The position numbers and the translations under genes were made by a program. From positions 1-64,000 of the forward strand of contig NZ_QXFI01000033.1 in NCBI RefSeq assembly GCF_003584135.1: a DNA stretch of 64,000 nucleotides. The letters are read 5' to 3'. Positions 1-9,945 of the stretch are shown one piece after another (the first letter of the stretch is position 1; every line of letters begins with the position of its first letter). Origin of the DNA: Flagellimonas pelagia (GTDB lineage Bacteria; Bacteroidota; Bacteroidia; Flavobacteriales; Flavobacteriaceae). The notes under the pieces were generated by a model. The model did not search any database. It saw nothing but the letters and a program-made list of their open reading frames with translations, and had not been told where the DNA came from.

Positions 1-324
1 AAATGTGGCAATCAAAGCGAGATTTGTGGTATTACCGGTCATGGAATGTTTCTGCACAATGGACAAATGGCTGATGGCAAAGAACAAAATAATGGTCGCC
101 AAACTAACAATGACAAGCCAAGAGGTATAAGTCTCGTTCAAACTGCCCAACATAAAACCGATTATGGCCGTTATCGGAAATGTTCGAATACCGGCAAACC
201 CCTGCTCATCCTTTAGCTTGTCATATTCCCTTTCCAGTCCAAGGATAAGACCTATACCCGTGCTTAGGAGTACCCCCAGAATGTAGGGGCTTAATAGCTC
301 ACTTATGTTTTGATGTGTTTGCAT
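1..324 (-). CDS. MgtC/SapB family membrane protein (partial, 3' end outside window)
   Basis: Reading the minus strand from the ATG at 324-322 gives about 107 residues with no stop before the window edge. The N-terminus is hydrophobic and carries the family signature: a transmembrane helix ending in GLILGLEREY, then GFAGIRTFPI and a second hydrophobic helix. This is the MgtC/SapB fold, often followed by a DUF4010 domain in Bacteroidota, where it is an inner-membrane protein of unsettled function linked to Mg2+ limitation and acid stress. The start ATG overlaps the stop of the upstream site-2 protease gene (TAATG), which implies translational coupling. Family assignment is good; function is inferred only from the family. 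Confidence 0.8.
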   Translation of the reverse strand, partial: MQTHQNISELLSPYILGVLLSTGIGLILGLEREYDKLKDEQGFAGIRTFPITAIIGFMLGSLNETYTSWLVIVSLATIILFFAISHLSIVQKHSMTGNTTNLALIATF

Positions 325-1406
325 TATTTTTTTCTTCCCTTTGTAACCATTATCATTTCATTAATTCCCTTTACGGTCACAATACCTGTCAACTGCCCAT
401 TATCCAAGACCGCGGCAAGTTGAGAGTTATTGGACACGAGCTTTTCATACACCTGTTGTAGGGGCGTATTTGGCGCAACTATTGCGAAGTCGTTTCGCAT
501 TATATCGGACACGCGGGAATTATTTCCATATGCGGTCAACCCCTTGATCAGTTCCTTTCGTGTCAGGACACCTATTGCCTGATCGTTCTCTACGACCACA
601 AAGCCCTGTTCCTGGGTATTCTGCAACAACTGTACTGCTTTTTCCAAGGTTTCCATGGGCGATAGTCGGGTATATTTTTGAATCAAAACGTCACTTGCGG
701 TATATCCGATGAGTGCAGATTTCGTGCTTTCCTGTACCGCTTCGGCCCCGGCCCCCAAAAAAATGAACAGGCCGATGAACACCAGCCAAAAATTGGAAAA
801 GAACCCTAGGAATACAAATACGATGGCCAGCAATTGTCCTACCCGTGCAGCGATGGTCGTTGCCTTGAGCTTGTCCATATTGAACGCCAAAACTGCCCTC
901 AACACTCTTCCGCCGTCCATTGGAAAAGCCGGTATCAAATTAAAAACAGCTAGGATCACATTGGCGGCCATGATGTTGAACCAAAAATTGTCACCGCTCA
1001 TATGGTCTATTTCCGAGATGGGCAACAATTGATCGGTCGAAAACAGAAAAATATAGAGAATCCCGGCAATTATGACATTTACCGCGGGGCCGGCCACGGC
1101 CACGGCCAACTCTTGGGCGGGTTTTTCGGGCATTCTATCGAGACTCGCTACCCCACCAATGGGATAGAGCGTAATATCACGTGTTGGGATACCATATTTT
1201 TTGGCCGTTAACGCATGGCCAAATTCATGCAGTACCACACAGGCAAACAAAGTTAGGATAAAGAGGGCGCCTGCCAGGCCTTCGGCCCATCCATGTCCCA
1301 TTTCAAAATGCATCATGAATATCCATCCAATAATGATCCAGAAGGTCCAATGGATAAATACCTTGATTCCTGAGTAGCTTCCTATATATAAGGACCATTT
1401 TTTCAT
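324..1406 (-). CDS. Site-2 protease family (M50) membrane metalloprotease with CBS pair
   Basis: A 360-residue intramembrane zinc metalloprotease. HEFGH at about residues 61-65 supplies the zinc ligands and catalytic Glu, and [16 protein letters not shown] at about 156-171 supplies the second conserved motif with the Asp ligand. Several hydrophobic helices surround these. The last roughly 120 residues form two CBS domains, which in this subfamily probably sense adenine nucleotides. Such proteins cleave membrane-embedded substrates; the target here is unknown. The start overlaps the end of the spermidine-synthase-like gene by 4 bp (ATGA), and its stop overlaps the next start, so the three genes are coupled. 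The domain pattern is complete. Confidence 0.9.
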   Translation of the reverse strand: MKKWSLYIGSYSGIKVFIHWTFWIIIGWIFMMHFEMGHGWAEGLAGALFILTLFACVVLHEFGHALTAKKYGIPTRDITLYPIGGVASLDRMPEKPAQELAVAVAGPAVNVIIAGILYIFLFSTDQLLPISEIDHMSGDNFWFNIMAANVILAVFNLIPAFPMDGGRVLRAVLAFNMDKLKATTIAARVGQLLAIVFVFLGFFSNFWLVFIGLFIFLGAGAEAVQESTKSALIGYTASDVLIQKYTRLSPMETLEKAVQLLQNTQEQGFVVVENDQAIGVLTRKELIKGLTAYGNNSRVSDIMRNDFAIVAPNTPLQQVYEKLVSNNSQLAAVLDNGQLTGIVTVKGINEMIMVTKGRKK

Positions 1407-3760
1407 GTGTGTACGATTTTAAGGGTTTTTAATCTGTACGCCAGCATTATCACTACACCGTATCCGAACAAGCCGAGCAGGAATACAAACCTGTAACCAT
1501 ACAGGATGGAAATGACAATGGCAAAGATCGAGGCAGCAACACCCGCCACGCTTGATATACCTAATAAATAGGGAATGCTTTTCTTCTCTTTCAGCGAGGA
1601 GGCCGTTTTTAGCAATACTGGAAAAGGGATCCCTATAAAGAAAGACGGAAGCAGTAAAAATAAGGCTATCCAGAATTCTGATAGTTGTTTATACCATATA
1701 GGGAGCAGTACATATACGGTCAATAAGGAAACCAAAACGATCAAGGCCGAGTATACGATGAGCTTACGGGAAAGATTTTTTTTGAAAGTTCCCGTCAAAA
1801 GGCTGCCCACCCCATTGCCCAGTAAAAACGTAAAAAGCAATAATGAAAAGGACTGGGAAGGGTTGGAGAGCTTTAAGTTGAGTATTTGAAAAAGATACCC
1901 TTGTATGAGTATATATGAGAATCCCAACAAAAAGGATATAAGTGCCCAGGCTCTAAATTTTCTTTGCATGTATATAGAGGTGTTTTCTGAAAAAGAAACC
2001 GATCTCCATCCGTTCACATGGTTGACTATGAACCACCCGACGATGAACAGACCAAGCCATAAGGGGGTGGTCATGGCATCGGGTATGCCATTGTTGTAAT
2101 TAAAAAAATAGGGGGAATCATCGGAAACCGGACTCAAGTTTATGGATGCGGTTTTCCAAAGTTCATCATACGCATAGGAGCCTTTGGAGATATCATACAA
2201 CAGATCGTCGAACATATACCACTTATAATTTACGTTCTGTACGATGGTGTCCAAACCTTCTTGTTCGATATATGGAAAATAAAACGGCTCCTTGTCCAAT
2301 CCATAATAGTGTGCGGTTTTATGTGCCTCCTCTATTGTTTTTTGTTCAAAAGGGTTCTTTTTAATGACCAATACAGGGTTCATTTCGTTGGAATAGATAT
2401 AAACCTTTTTTAACGCCTCTAATTGACCTACCCCCATCCGCTCCTGTAGCTCCAAAAAGTTCGCCAACATTTTATATACCTCCTGCCTTCCGTGCATCGT
2501 AAAATAGATGGCACCGTCTTCCGTTAAACCATCCAGATAATCCGCAAGTGCCTCCATGGTAAACAGATAGTTCTCGGTAAGTCCGTAAAAATCTGTGCCC
2601 CTTGAACTTTTGGTCACCGGAATGGTCAACATAACGGCATCGTATTTTCCCTTGTTTTCGACCACAAAATTTCTTCCCTCGTTCACATGTACCTTTATGT
2701 TCTCCTTGTCATTAAAGGTTGAAGGGTTGTACTTTTTCATCAGTGCCACAAAGGAGGGGTTGACCTCTGCCGCTTCAATATATTTAAAGCCCATGAAGTA
2801 TGTTGCGGCAATATCAATTCCACCACCGGGACCAATTATCAGCACGGAATCCTTTTCCTTTTCGCTTAAAAAATTCATGGCAAAAATCCCCGGAAACCCA
2901 TACAGCACCCTTTTCATTTCTACGGTATCCTTGGCAAGCTCGTCAATGGAGATTACATCGGTTCCTGCCGCACCATCGATAAACATTGATTTGGACACCG
3001 TACCATCAGGATACGTGAACTTGACCAGATCGGTCTTGCCAAATGCGCTCCAACGGCTTTCCAGTTTTTCGCTTTTCAAAGCAGGGTTGGCCATCAACCG
3101 GTACAAATCCTTGGACGGGTCTTTTGCAACGGGTATATCGAAGTTCAGGGCATCCTTTGCAAATCCCATTAAAAAAATAACGACCAGCACTAAGGGGACC
3201 AGTATTTTTGAATAACGGTTCTTGACTGTTATCAACGCTATTATCAGGGCCAGCAACAGTAAGCCTATGGCTATCGCCACTACCTCTACCAAGCCAAATG
3301 CATTAAGCAAAAAAATGGAGGCGAGTGCGCCTGTGGCCGCCCCTATGAGATCTAAGGCGTATAAGGTTGACACATGCCGTTTATCCATTTCAAAAATATG
3401 GGCATAGACTATTCCGATGGCTATGAACGGAACGGTTGACAAGAGTATAAAAATGGGCAGGCCAAAATCCGTGGATGACGAAACGCCTATTTGTGAAAGG
3501 ACAAGCAAAAGGGTAAAGCTTAAAAACATTGAGATTGACGGTAGTGCCATCCACCAAAGCAATGAATGATCTATCTTCTCGGAATACTTGGCATACGTTA
3601 TCTGGCCAATGCCAAGACCGAGTATGGAAAAAGCAATGATAATGAGCACGAAATGAAAACTAAGAAGGTATGAGAACAGGCGTGAAAGACTTATCTCAAA
3701 GATAATAGTCGCTGCAGTCAGCAAGAAAATAATCGCTATGTTGGTTGTCGATCGTTTCAT
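1403..3760 (-). CDS. Membrane-bound spermidine synthase-like protein
   Basis: A 785-residue protein with about seven N-terminal transmembrane helices, a central soluble Rossmann-type aminopropyltransferase-like domain and further C-terminal helices. The core motif is [12 protein letters not shown] (about residues 307-318), followed by the acidic motif AAEVNP (about 333-338), as in spermidine synthases. Membrane-embedded relatives occur widely in bacteria, and few have been tested biochemically. The gene lies 7 bp after pfkA and overlaps the protease gene, so it is in one transcript with both. A polyamine product is plausible but not proven: the substrate Asp/Tyr residues cannot be placed with certainty by eye. 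Confidence 0.75.
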   Translation of the reverse strand: MKRSTTNIAIIFLLTAATIIFEISLSRLFSYLLSFHFVLIIIAFSILGLGIGQITYAKYSEKIDHSLLWWMALPSISMFLSFTLLLVLSQIGVSSSTDFGLPIFILLSTVPFIAIGIVYAHIFEMDKRHVSTLYALDLIGAATGALASIFLLNAFGLVEVVAIAIGLLLLALIIALITVKNRYSKILVPLVLVVIFLMGFAKDALNFDIPVAKDPSKDLYRLMANPALKSEKLESRWSAFGKTDLVKFTYPDGTVSKSMFIDGAAGTDVISIDELAKDTVEMKRVLYGFPGIFAMNFLSEKEKDSVLIIGPGGGIDIAATYFMGFKYIEAAEVNPSFVALMKKYNPSTFNDKENIKVHVNEGRNFVVENKGKYDAVMLTIPVTKSSRGTDFYGLTENYLFTMEALADYLDGLTEDGAIYFTMHGRQEVYKMLANFLELQERMGVGQLEALKKVYIYSNEMNPVLVIKKNPFEQKTIEEAHKTAHYYGLDKEPFYFPYIEQEGLDTIVQNVNYKWYMFDDLLYDISKGSYAYDELWKTASINLSPVSDDSPYFFNYNNGIPDAMTTPLWLGLFIVGWFIVNHVNGWRSVSFSENTSIYMQRKFRAWALISFLLGFSYILIQGYLFQILNLKLSNPSQSFSLLLFTFLLGNGVGSLLTGTFKKNLSRKLIVYSALIVLVSLLTVYVLLPIWYKQLSEFWIALFLLLPSFFIGIPFPVLLKTASSLKEKKSIPYLLGISSVAGVAASIFAIVISILYGYRFVFLLGLFGYGVVIMLAYRLKTLKIVHT

Positions 3761-3767
3761 TCTATTT

Positions 3768-4736
3768 TTAGTTCCCGAAAATTTTTAATAGGCCCTGCAA
3801 TTCATCGTTCACTTGATGCTCTTTTACCACTCGGTCAAATGGGGTCAGGCTCAGTTCGTTGTTCAAGATTCCCGCCATGACATTCTTCCTTCCGCGCAAA
3901 AGTGCCTCTACAGCAGCTGCACCAAGCCGTATGCCCAACATTCTATCAAAAGCGGATGCGTTGCCCCCGCGTTGCACATGCCCCAGTTTCGTAATGCGCA
4001 GGTCCACGTCAGGGTTTATTTCCTTTATCTTTTTGGCTGCCACCTCGGCCCCGAGTTCATCTCCTTCTGAAACGATTACGATAAAGGCCTCTTCACGATC
4101 GTAACTTCCCGCCTTTTCCAACAATTGGATAAAGTCATGTGCGCTTTCAGGGATCAAAATGGCATCCGCGCCGGTACCCAATCCAGAGTGGATGGCGATA
4201 TAACCACAGTCCCTACCCATCACCTCGATCAGAAATATTCTGTTATGAGCTTCTGCGGTATCCCTGATCTTATCGATGTTTTCAATTGCGGTATTTACGG
4301 CAGAATCGAAACCGAGCGTAAAATCGGTACCGGCCAGATCGTTGTCTATGGTGCCGGGAATGCCCAAAAACGGGAGGTCACAGATTTCTGAAAATGCCAA
4401 CAGACCTTTAAATGTTCCATCGCCACCTATGGCGATCAGAGCATCGACTTCATTTTTTTGAAGATTTTCCAATGCCCGCTGTCTTCCTTCTAGCGTTAAA
4501 AAACGTTTGCTTCGAGCTGTTTTTAACAGTGTTCCTCCCCGATGTACCATCTTTTGTAATTTGTGGGCGTCCAAGGGAACCAAATCGCCATCTATTAGGC
4601 CCTCATATCCTTTTCGGATACCACTTAACCTGATACCACTTTGTTCTGCTTTTTTCACAATTCCGTATAAGGCGGCATTCATCCCCGGGGAATCGCCCCC
4701 CGACGTAAAAATTGCTATGTGTTCAATAGTCTTCAT
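3768..4736 (-). CDS. pfkA: ATP-dependent 6-phosphofructokinase
   Basis: A 322-residue enzyme of normal bacterial PfkA length, catalysing fructose 6-phosphate + ATP to fructose 1,6-bisphosphate in the cytosol. Visible motifs are GGDSPGMNA (13-21), GGDGT (104-108), PGTIDND with the catalytic Asp (127-133), MGRDCGYIA (173-181) and GHVQRGG near residue 252. GGDGT rather than GGDD points to ATP instead of pyrophosphate as phosphoryl donor. It sits between an acetate-kinase homologue and the spermidine-synthase-like gene, in an island that also encodes glycogen phosphorylase, aldolase and GAPDH. This suggests an accessory glycolysis set rather than the only housekeeping pfk. Confidence 0.95.
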   Translation of the reverse strand: MKTIEHIAIFTSGGDSPGMNAALYGIVKKAEQSGIRLSGIRKGYEGLIDGDLVPLDAHKLQKMVHRGGTLLKTARSKRFLTLEGRQRALENLQKNEVDALIAIGGDGTFKGLLAFSEICDLPFLGIPGTIDNDLAGTDFTLGFDSAVNTAIENIDKIRDTAEAHNRIFLIEVMGRDCGYIAIHSGLGTGADAILIPESAHDFIQLLEKAGSYDREEAFIVIVSEGDELGAEVAAKKIKEINPDVDLRITKLGHVQRGGNASAFDRMLGIRLGAAAVEALLRGRKNVMAGILNNELSLTPFDRVVKEHQVNDELQGLLKIFGN

Positions 4737-4866
4737 ACACTTGGTTCTTTATAATTTTTTTATTGAGTACCTCCCGAGAAGATTAACCAGCCCGGTTTAC
4801 AATACGTCGTTTCAACTAGCGGATATTTCGTACGCCAATCCGAACGAAGAAATCACAATATTCCAT

Positions 4867-6165
4867 TTACCCATCCCATACGTTGGATTTCCCAAAATTT
4901 CTTCGGAGGGAAGCCCTCGGACTTTTTTGCCTTTCGCTAAGTCCGTATGGTATTGTTTTATCATCATTGCCATCTTTAAAATACTCTTGGGCCACATTTT
5001 TTGCAATGATGGTCTCCTCGTCAGAATGAATTACTTTAACTAGTACCTTACCGTCCACGTCCGAAATTTTATATGAATTTTTCCTGTTTTGTTCTTCATC
5101 GAGTCCAATACCTAAAAAGTCAAGTCCCTGACAAATCCTTGACCGTATGATAGGGGCGTTTTCGCCTATGCCGCCAGAGAAAACCAGTACATCCAGTCCG
5201 CCCAAGACGGTGGTAAACGCTCCGATATATTTTCTTATCTGATAACAGAATAGGGCCACCGCTTCCGCCGCCCTTGGATCAGCATCTTCTTTCAGTAATA
5301 AATCATGTATATTGGCACTTGTTTCGGAGATTCCGAGCAAACCACCCTCATGATTGATCAAACGGTTGAACTGTTTTGCCCCCAACCGTTCTTTTTTCAG
5401 TAAATACCCTACAACACCGGGGTCTAAATCTCCGCTTCGAGTGCCCATGACCAATCCACCCGAAGGTGTAAACCCCATACTGGTATCTATGCTCTTGCCC
5501 TCTTTGACAGCGGTCAGACTCGCTTCTTCACAAAGATGTACAAGAATGACCCTTCCATTGGCTTTTTGAATACCGATCCTTTTTTTGAGTTCAATCATGA
5601 GATGGGAAAAGGACAGGCCGTGAAAGCCATACCTATGGATTCCGGTCCGTTCAAAACGCCTTGGAATAGGGAGTATCTTGGCAACCCGAGGCAAGTCTGC
5701 ATGAAAGCTGGTATCGAAACAGGCCACCTGCCGTAAGGTCGGATATCGCATTGTGAACGTTTCAACAATCTCAATCTCTGCGGGAAGACGGTCGGGAATG
5801 TAGTCCGCGATCTGTTTCAGCTCGGCCAACAGGGCGGTATCGATTACTTTCGGTCCTTGATGGTTCAATCCATATGTTATCTTGTGCCCTATGTGCCCAA
5901 TACGATCAGAGCCTGGCTGGTTTTTGAGCCAGCTTATTAAAAAAACAGTAGCTTGGTAAAAGCCAGGAGCGTATATCCGTGAGTTTTCCCTTTCATTGCC
6001 TTTAACGTGGGTTACCCTGAAAACCTCGTTACCGGAACCGATGTGACGGATATCGCCAAAAAGTTCCTTCACGGGATTTTCGGCCATTTCATACATAGCG
6101 AACCTAATACTCGATGGACCGGCACTGATCGTTAAAAGATTTGAATTTTGCGGATATATTTTCAC
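4867..6165 (-). CDS. Acetate/propionate kinase family protein with altered active site
   Basis: A 432-residue ASKHA-fold protein related to acetate kinase (acetyl-P + ADP to acetate + ATP). Conserved parts are FDTSFH with D151, RYGFHG with H182, H210, the DTSMGFTP...MGTRSGDLDP block with R243, FSGGIGENAP and SDEE near the end. Unusually, the N-terminal phosphate motif is ISAGPSSIR where the family has INAGSSSLK, HLGNGAS is HLCEEAS (210-216), and the LAPLHNP segment is DYIPDRLPAE. Several residues that contact phosphate and nucleotide are therefore changed, so activity or substrate may differ. A roughly 33-residue polar C-terminal tail extends past the usual family end. It lies 9 bp after a small conserved gene. 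Confidence 0.8.
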   Translation of the reverse strand: MKIYPQNSNLLTISAGPSSIRFAMYEMAENPVKELFGDIRHIGSGNEVFRVTHVKGNERENSRIYAPGFYQATVFLISWLKNQPGSDRIGHIGHKITYGLNHQGPKVIDTALLAELKQIADYIPDRLPAEIEIVETFTMRYPTLRQVACFDTSFHADLPRVAKILPIPRRFERTGIHRYGFHGLSFSHLMIELKKRIGIQKANGRVILVHLCEEASLTAVKEGKSIDTSMGFTPSGGLVMGTRSGDLDPGVVGYLLKKERLGAKQFNRLINHEGGLLGISETSANIHDLLLKEDADPRAAEAVALFCYQIRKYIGAFTTVLGGLDVLVFSGGIGENAPIIRSRICQGLDFLGIGLDEEQNRKNSYKISDVDGKVLVKVIHSDEETIIAKNVAQEYFKDGNDDKTIPYGLSERQKSPRASLRRNFGKSNVWDG

Positions 6166-6173
6166 TTGGTATT

Positions 6174-6395
6174 TTATTTATTGCCCCCGTCTTCGAAAGC
6201 ACAACTTTTGTTTTCCATAAAACCGGCGGCCATCTTTTTGTATTCCTCGCCAAGGTGCTCTCCGCACCATTCAAGAAGCACTGGCTGTTCGGAACAAGTG
6301 GTATTGCGAACCGCCTTTTTCAGTTCCATCTTTAACAACCTCTTGTCGAAGCTGACTTTTTTCAATATGGTTTCGTGATATTCCAGTGTTTTCAT
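6174..6395 (-). CDS. Small conserved hypothetical protein (73 aa)
   Basis: The N-terminus (MKTLEYHETILKKVSFDKRL, then an ELKKA motif) resembles a family of roughly 60-70-residue flavobacterial proteins of unknown function that share YHxxILKKVSFD...KELKKA...LxxWC. It is rich in Lys and Glu, has three cysteines, and lacks a signal peptide or membrane helix, so it is probably a small cytosolic helical protein. It sits between the glycogen phosphorylase gene (24 bp upstream) and the acetate-kinase homologue (8 bp downstream) and is likely co-transcribed. The family recall is from memory and no function can be assigned. Confidence 0.6.
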   Translation of the reverse strand: MKTLEYHETILKKVSFDKRLLKMELKKAVRNTTCSEQPVLLEWCGEHLGEEYKKMAAGFMENKSCAFEDGGNK

Positions 6396-6419
6396 CTGTC
6401 CGATTATTTGAAATTTGAT

Positions 6420-8960
6420 TTAGTGCTGCCATAGTATCAAGTTATCCTCCAACGGTACGGAAACTCCTTCGTAACTGGGTACAATACGAACGGTAAAGTG
6501 ATCGGTAGGCCTGTCTGTGATTACCTGTGCATAAAAGTTATGTGCCCCATCTTCCCCCATCCAATCCAATTTCATCTTGATTTTTTCGGGCGCTCCACCG
6601 TTGATCCCTTCCGCGAACAGTTCTACCTGAACATGTTTTGGGTTTATTCCATTTAACCAGATAGGTGCCTTAAAGTGATGTTTTTGGCGTTCGCTTTCGA
6701 TTTGAACTTGTCCGAATTTTATGGCATCCCATTTAGCTTTGAGCTCATGGCCTGCGCCAACGATTCTTTTCCCTTTAGCCCCTTTTCTCGCTGCGCACTT
6801 TTTATAGTTGATCGCCGCTGGCAGATAATAGTCCTCCGTATATTCGCGAACCGTTCGGTTGGCTGAAAAACGGGGCGTTAGGGTCGCCATACTTTTTCGC
6901 ATGCGCTCTACCCAAATTTCCGATACTCCTTTTTTGTTACGTGCGTAGAATTCGGGGACGACCTGCTGCTCCAGTATTTCATATAGTGCTGCTGCCTCGT
7001 GCGCGTCCCACGCGGGATCGTCGCCATGTTCTTGGCCATCGCCCAAGGCCCAGCCCACTTCGGGAGTATAGGCCTCGGCCCACCAACCGTCCAGTACCGA
7101 TAAATTGAGGCCACCGTTCACAAGTACTTTCATACCACTGGTACCACTGGCCTCCCAGGGCCGTCTCGGGGTATTTAGCCATACATCGACACCTTGGACC
7201 AAATTTTCCGCCAACATCATGTCATAATCACTTAGAAAGAGGACATGCCTGTGCAGATTATGCTGTTGGATAAACTGCACCCATTTTCGTATCAATCCTT
7301 TTCCCGCTTCATCAAATGGCGGCGCTTTACCGGCCAGGACCAATTGTACCGGATGTTCCGGGTTGGTAAGGATTCGGACAAACCGTTCGGGATCGTGTAA
7401 CAAGAGATCCGGTCTTTTGTAAGGCACAAACCGGCGGGCGAAGCCCAAGGTCAAGGTATTGGGGTCAAAAACCTGTTCTGCGGTCGTTACCACTTCCGAC
7501 GGTAGGCCCGAGACTATTGCCTGTCTCTCAAACCTTTCCCTTATAAAATCGACAAGGCGATTTCTCGATCGGTTCCTAAATTCCCAGAGTTTTTCGTCGG
7601 ATAGTTTCGAAATATGCGCTGAATGGTCATCGAGTTCGCCCCTCCAGCGATCCTTTCCGCAGGATTCCGTCCAGATTTCATCGGCATATTTGGAATCCCA
7701 GCATGGCATGTGCACCCCATTGGTCACATGGCCTACCGGAACTTCAGCTTCCGGCCAACGCGGGAAAAGATTGTTGAAAAGATTTCTGCTTACCTCTCCG
7801 TGCAAACGGCTAACGCCATTTACCGCCCCGCTACCACGAATGGCCAGATAGGCCATGTTAAAACTTTCCGATCGGTTATTGGCGTCCGCACGCCCCAAGG
7901 CCATCAGATCATTAAAATCCAGGTCCAATTCTTCTTTGGTATAAGCACCTAGATGGTATTCCATGGACGAGGGACTGAAATGGTCAAAACCGGCAGCAAC
8001 TGCTGTATGAGTGGTAAATAGGTTGCCCGCCCGGGTTACGGCAAGCGCCTCTTCGAAAGAAGTGCCGTTCGCCTTCATAAAATCGTTGGCACGTTCCAGG
8101 ACCAAAAACGCCGCATGACCTTCGTTCATATGGCAGACTTCGGGTTTTATATCCAAGGCTTTTAGTAATCTGTAGCCTCCTATACCCAATATGATCTCCT
8201 GTTTTATGCGCAGTTCGGGCCCACCCCCATACAGCTCATCGGTAATTCCACGATGAATCGGCAAGTTGGCGGCGTCGTTGCTATCCAAAAGATAGAGTCT
8301 CGCCCTTCCTACCTGTACCTGCCAGGCCCGGAGCCATATCGGGTGACCGGGCAACGATACCTTTATACGAAGCCATTCCCCGTTCGGTAAGCGTAAGGGC
8401 GTAACGGGCAATTGCCCCGGGTCGTTATAGGGGAACAGGGCATTTTGCGTGCCGTATTTATCGATTTCCTGACGGAAATAGCCTTTGGCATAAAGTAGCC
8501 CAACGGCAACAACGGGCACGCCCAGATCGCTGGCGGCTTTCAGTTGGTCTCCCGCTACATTGCCCAGGCCACCGGCATAAATAGGCAGGGCCTCGTTGAG
8601 CATATATTCCATACTGAAATAGGCAATGGTCGTAAGTGCTGCCTTCGGATGTTTTTCCTGAAACCATGAAGGAGCGGAATTCGCTTGTTCGTTTGCCTTT
8701 AATAGGCCTTTAAGTTTTTCTCGAAAAGCCGGGTCCGTCAAACGCTCCTCCAGTCGATCTCGTGAAACCGTTTGTAGAATGACCCATGGGTTTCGTGTGA
8801 ATTCCCAGAGTTCCGGATCTAGTTGCTGCCATAATTCATCCGAGGCATGGTTCCATGACCACCGGATGTTCAGGGCCAGTTCAATAAGGGCATCGATTCC
8901 CTCGACGTCCGTGTGCATCAATCCGTAGAATTGATCTGTACTGTATTTTTGTTTTTTCAT
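6420..8960 (-). CDS. glgP: Alpha-glucan (glycogen/maltodextrin) phosphorylase
   Basis: An 846-residue GT35 enzyme releasing glucose 1-phosphate from alpha-1,4-glucans using orthophosphate and pyridoxal phosphate. The N-terminus carries the DUF3417 region seen in the bacterial/archaeal short-form phosphorylases (NIRWSWNHASDELW at about 28-41). Further on are YFSMEYMLNEALPIYAGGLG and the PLP site GTSGMKVLVNGGLNLSVLDGWW, whose Lys binds the cofactor. Length is typical of the subfamily. With the GH13 enzyme just upstream in the operon and pfkA downstream it forms a glycogen-breakdown module. Spacing to the alpha/beta hydrolase gene is 37 bp. Confidence 0.93.
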   Translation of the reverse strand: MKKQKYSTDQFYGLMHTDVEGIDALIELALNIRWSWNHASDELWQQLDPELWEFTRNPWVILQTVSRDRLEERLTDPAFREKLKGLLKANEQANSAPSWFQEKHPKAALTTIAYFSMEYMLNEALPIYAGGLGNVAGDQLKAASDLGVPVVAVGLLYAKGYFRQEIDKYGTQNALFPYNDPGQLPVTPLRLPNGEWLRIKVSLPGHPIWLRAWQVQVGRARLYLLDSNDAANLPIHRGITDELYGGGPELRIKQEIILGIGGYRLLKALDIKPEVCHMNEGHAAFLVLERANDFMKANGTSFEEALAVTRAGNLFTTHTAVAAGFDHFSPSSMEYHLGAYTKEELDLDFNDLMALGRADANNRSESFNMAYLAIRGSGAVNGVSRLHGEVSRNLFNNLFPRWPEAEVPVGHVTNGVHMPCWDSKYADEIWTESCGKDRWRGELDDHSAHISKLSDEKLWEFRNRSRNRLVDFIRERFERQAIVSGLPSEVVTTAEQVFDPNTLTLGFARRFVPYKRPDLLLHDPERFVRILTNPEHPVQLVLAGKAPPFDEAGKGLIRKWVQFIQQHNLHRHVLFLSDYDMMLAENLVQGVDVWLNTPRRPWEASGTSGMKVLVNGGLNLSVLDGWWAEAYTPEVGWALGDGQEHGDDPAWDAHEAAALYEILEQQVVPEFYARNKKGVSEIWVERMRKSMATLTPRFSANRTVREYTEDYYLPAAINYKKCAARKGAKGKRIVGAGHELKAKWDAIKFGQVQIESERQKHHFKAPIWLNGINPKHVQVELFAEGINGGAPEKIKMKLDWMGEDGAHNFYAQVITDRPTDHFTVRIVPSYEGVSVPLEDNLILWQH

Positions 8961-8997
8961 CTTTCTATTTCATTTTCAGATTAGTATTCATTCCTGT

Positions 8998-9909
8998 TCA
9001 TTGTGATTTTCCGTCAAAATAATTATCTATCGCTTTCCAAACCTCAAGTGGTACCTTCAGAAAGAGCTGGTGGTCACCATCCCGTATTTCCATTAATTTT
9101 GCACGGGGAAAGGACTTTGCAAACTTTTCCACGTTGACAAAGGGTGCCACTTTATCATCGGTGCCTTGGATAAAGAGGATCTTTCGATTGATTATGTTCT
9201 TCGTAAGGGCGTAGAGATCCGTTTTTAGAATGACCTCGTCCAACGAATTGTAGTAGCTCTGCCAGGTATGCTTTTTCGAGTCCCTAAAAACGTCATCGGT
9301 CAGGTTTTTAGGCTTGAACCATTGGACAATGTATAAGGGGTGGAGCATACAGAACACTTTCCCATAGGAGCTTACGGCAAGCTTGTCAAAAAAGGAATTA
9401 CTGGACATCTGTTCCAAAAATTGGTCTTTGCCTTCGAAAACGGGGAGGCCTATGACCGTAGCCCCTCTAAACCAGTCGGGGCGTTCCGCAAAGAGGGCCA
9501 AGGAAATTACCGCGCCCATGGAGTGGCCCAAGATAAGGGTGTTGCCATTATTAAAGCCCTCGTTCGTGATGATGTTCTCAAGTGCCGCAAGCTGAATTTC
9601 GAGGGTATATTCACTTTGGGGTTTTGGCGAATCGCCAAAGCCCAACAAGTCGACCAAAAGAAGCCTGTACGTTCCGGTAACTTGTTCCAAATCCTTTTTC
9701 CAATAATCTTTAGTACCTGCCATGCCATGGATCAGGATGATGTTCCTTTCGCCCTTGCCCACTATTTCATAGTTCAAGGGCATGGTATCGGGATCATATT
9801 CAGGAGCTACCACGACCATTAGGTATTGGTACCCCGCTACCGAGATGAACAATACCAGAATCACCACTACTGCCAAAAAAACCATTTTTTTTATCTTTAT
9901 GTATTTCAT
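8998..9909 (-). CDS. Membrane-anchored alpha/beta-fold hydrolase
   Basis: A 303-residue hydrolase. I chose the ATG at 9909 (MKYIKIKK...) rather than a TTG at 9921; a strong transmembrane anchor follows it directly (VFLAVVVILVLFISVAG). The catalytic triad elements are visible: an oxyanion-hole strand IILIHGMAG, the nucleophile elbow GHSMGA, an Asp in GTDDKVAP and a His in DGDHQ. Members include esterases, lipases and C-C hydrolases, and substrate cannot be read from sequence. The active site would face the periplasm or outer leaflet if the helix is an uncleaved anchor. It lies between the GH13 and glgP genes and is probably in their transcript. Confidence 0.8.
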   Translation of the reverse strand: MKYIKIKKMVFLAVVVILVLFISVAGYQYLMVVVAPEYDPDTMPLNYEIVGKGERNIILIHGMAGTKDYWKKDLEQVTGTYRLLLVDLLGFGDSPKPQSEYTLEIQLAALENIITNEGFNNGNTLILGHSMGAVISLALFAERPDWFRGATVIGLPVFEGKDQFLEQMSSNSFFDKLAVSSYGKVFCMLHPLYIVQWFKPKNLTDDVFRDSKKHTWQSYYNSLDEVILKTDLYALTKNIINRKILFIQGTDDKVAPFVNVEKFAKSFPRAKLMEIRDGDHQLFLKVPLEVWKAIDNYFDGKSQ

Positions 9910-9945
9910 TATCCTATCCAAATTCTTAACGAGGTTCTGTTTCCG

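Noticed and set aside
2595..3215. 206-codon plus-strand frame opposite the spermidine-synthase-like gene
   Set aside because: Antisense shadow; low-complexity Ser/Ile-rich sequence.
3768..4736. Pyrophosphate-dependent phosphofructokinase
   Set aside because: The donor motif is GGDGT, typical of ATP enzymes, not GGDD.
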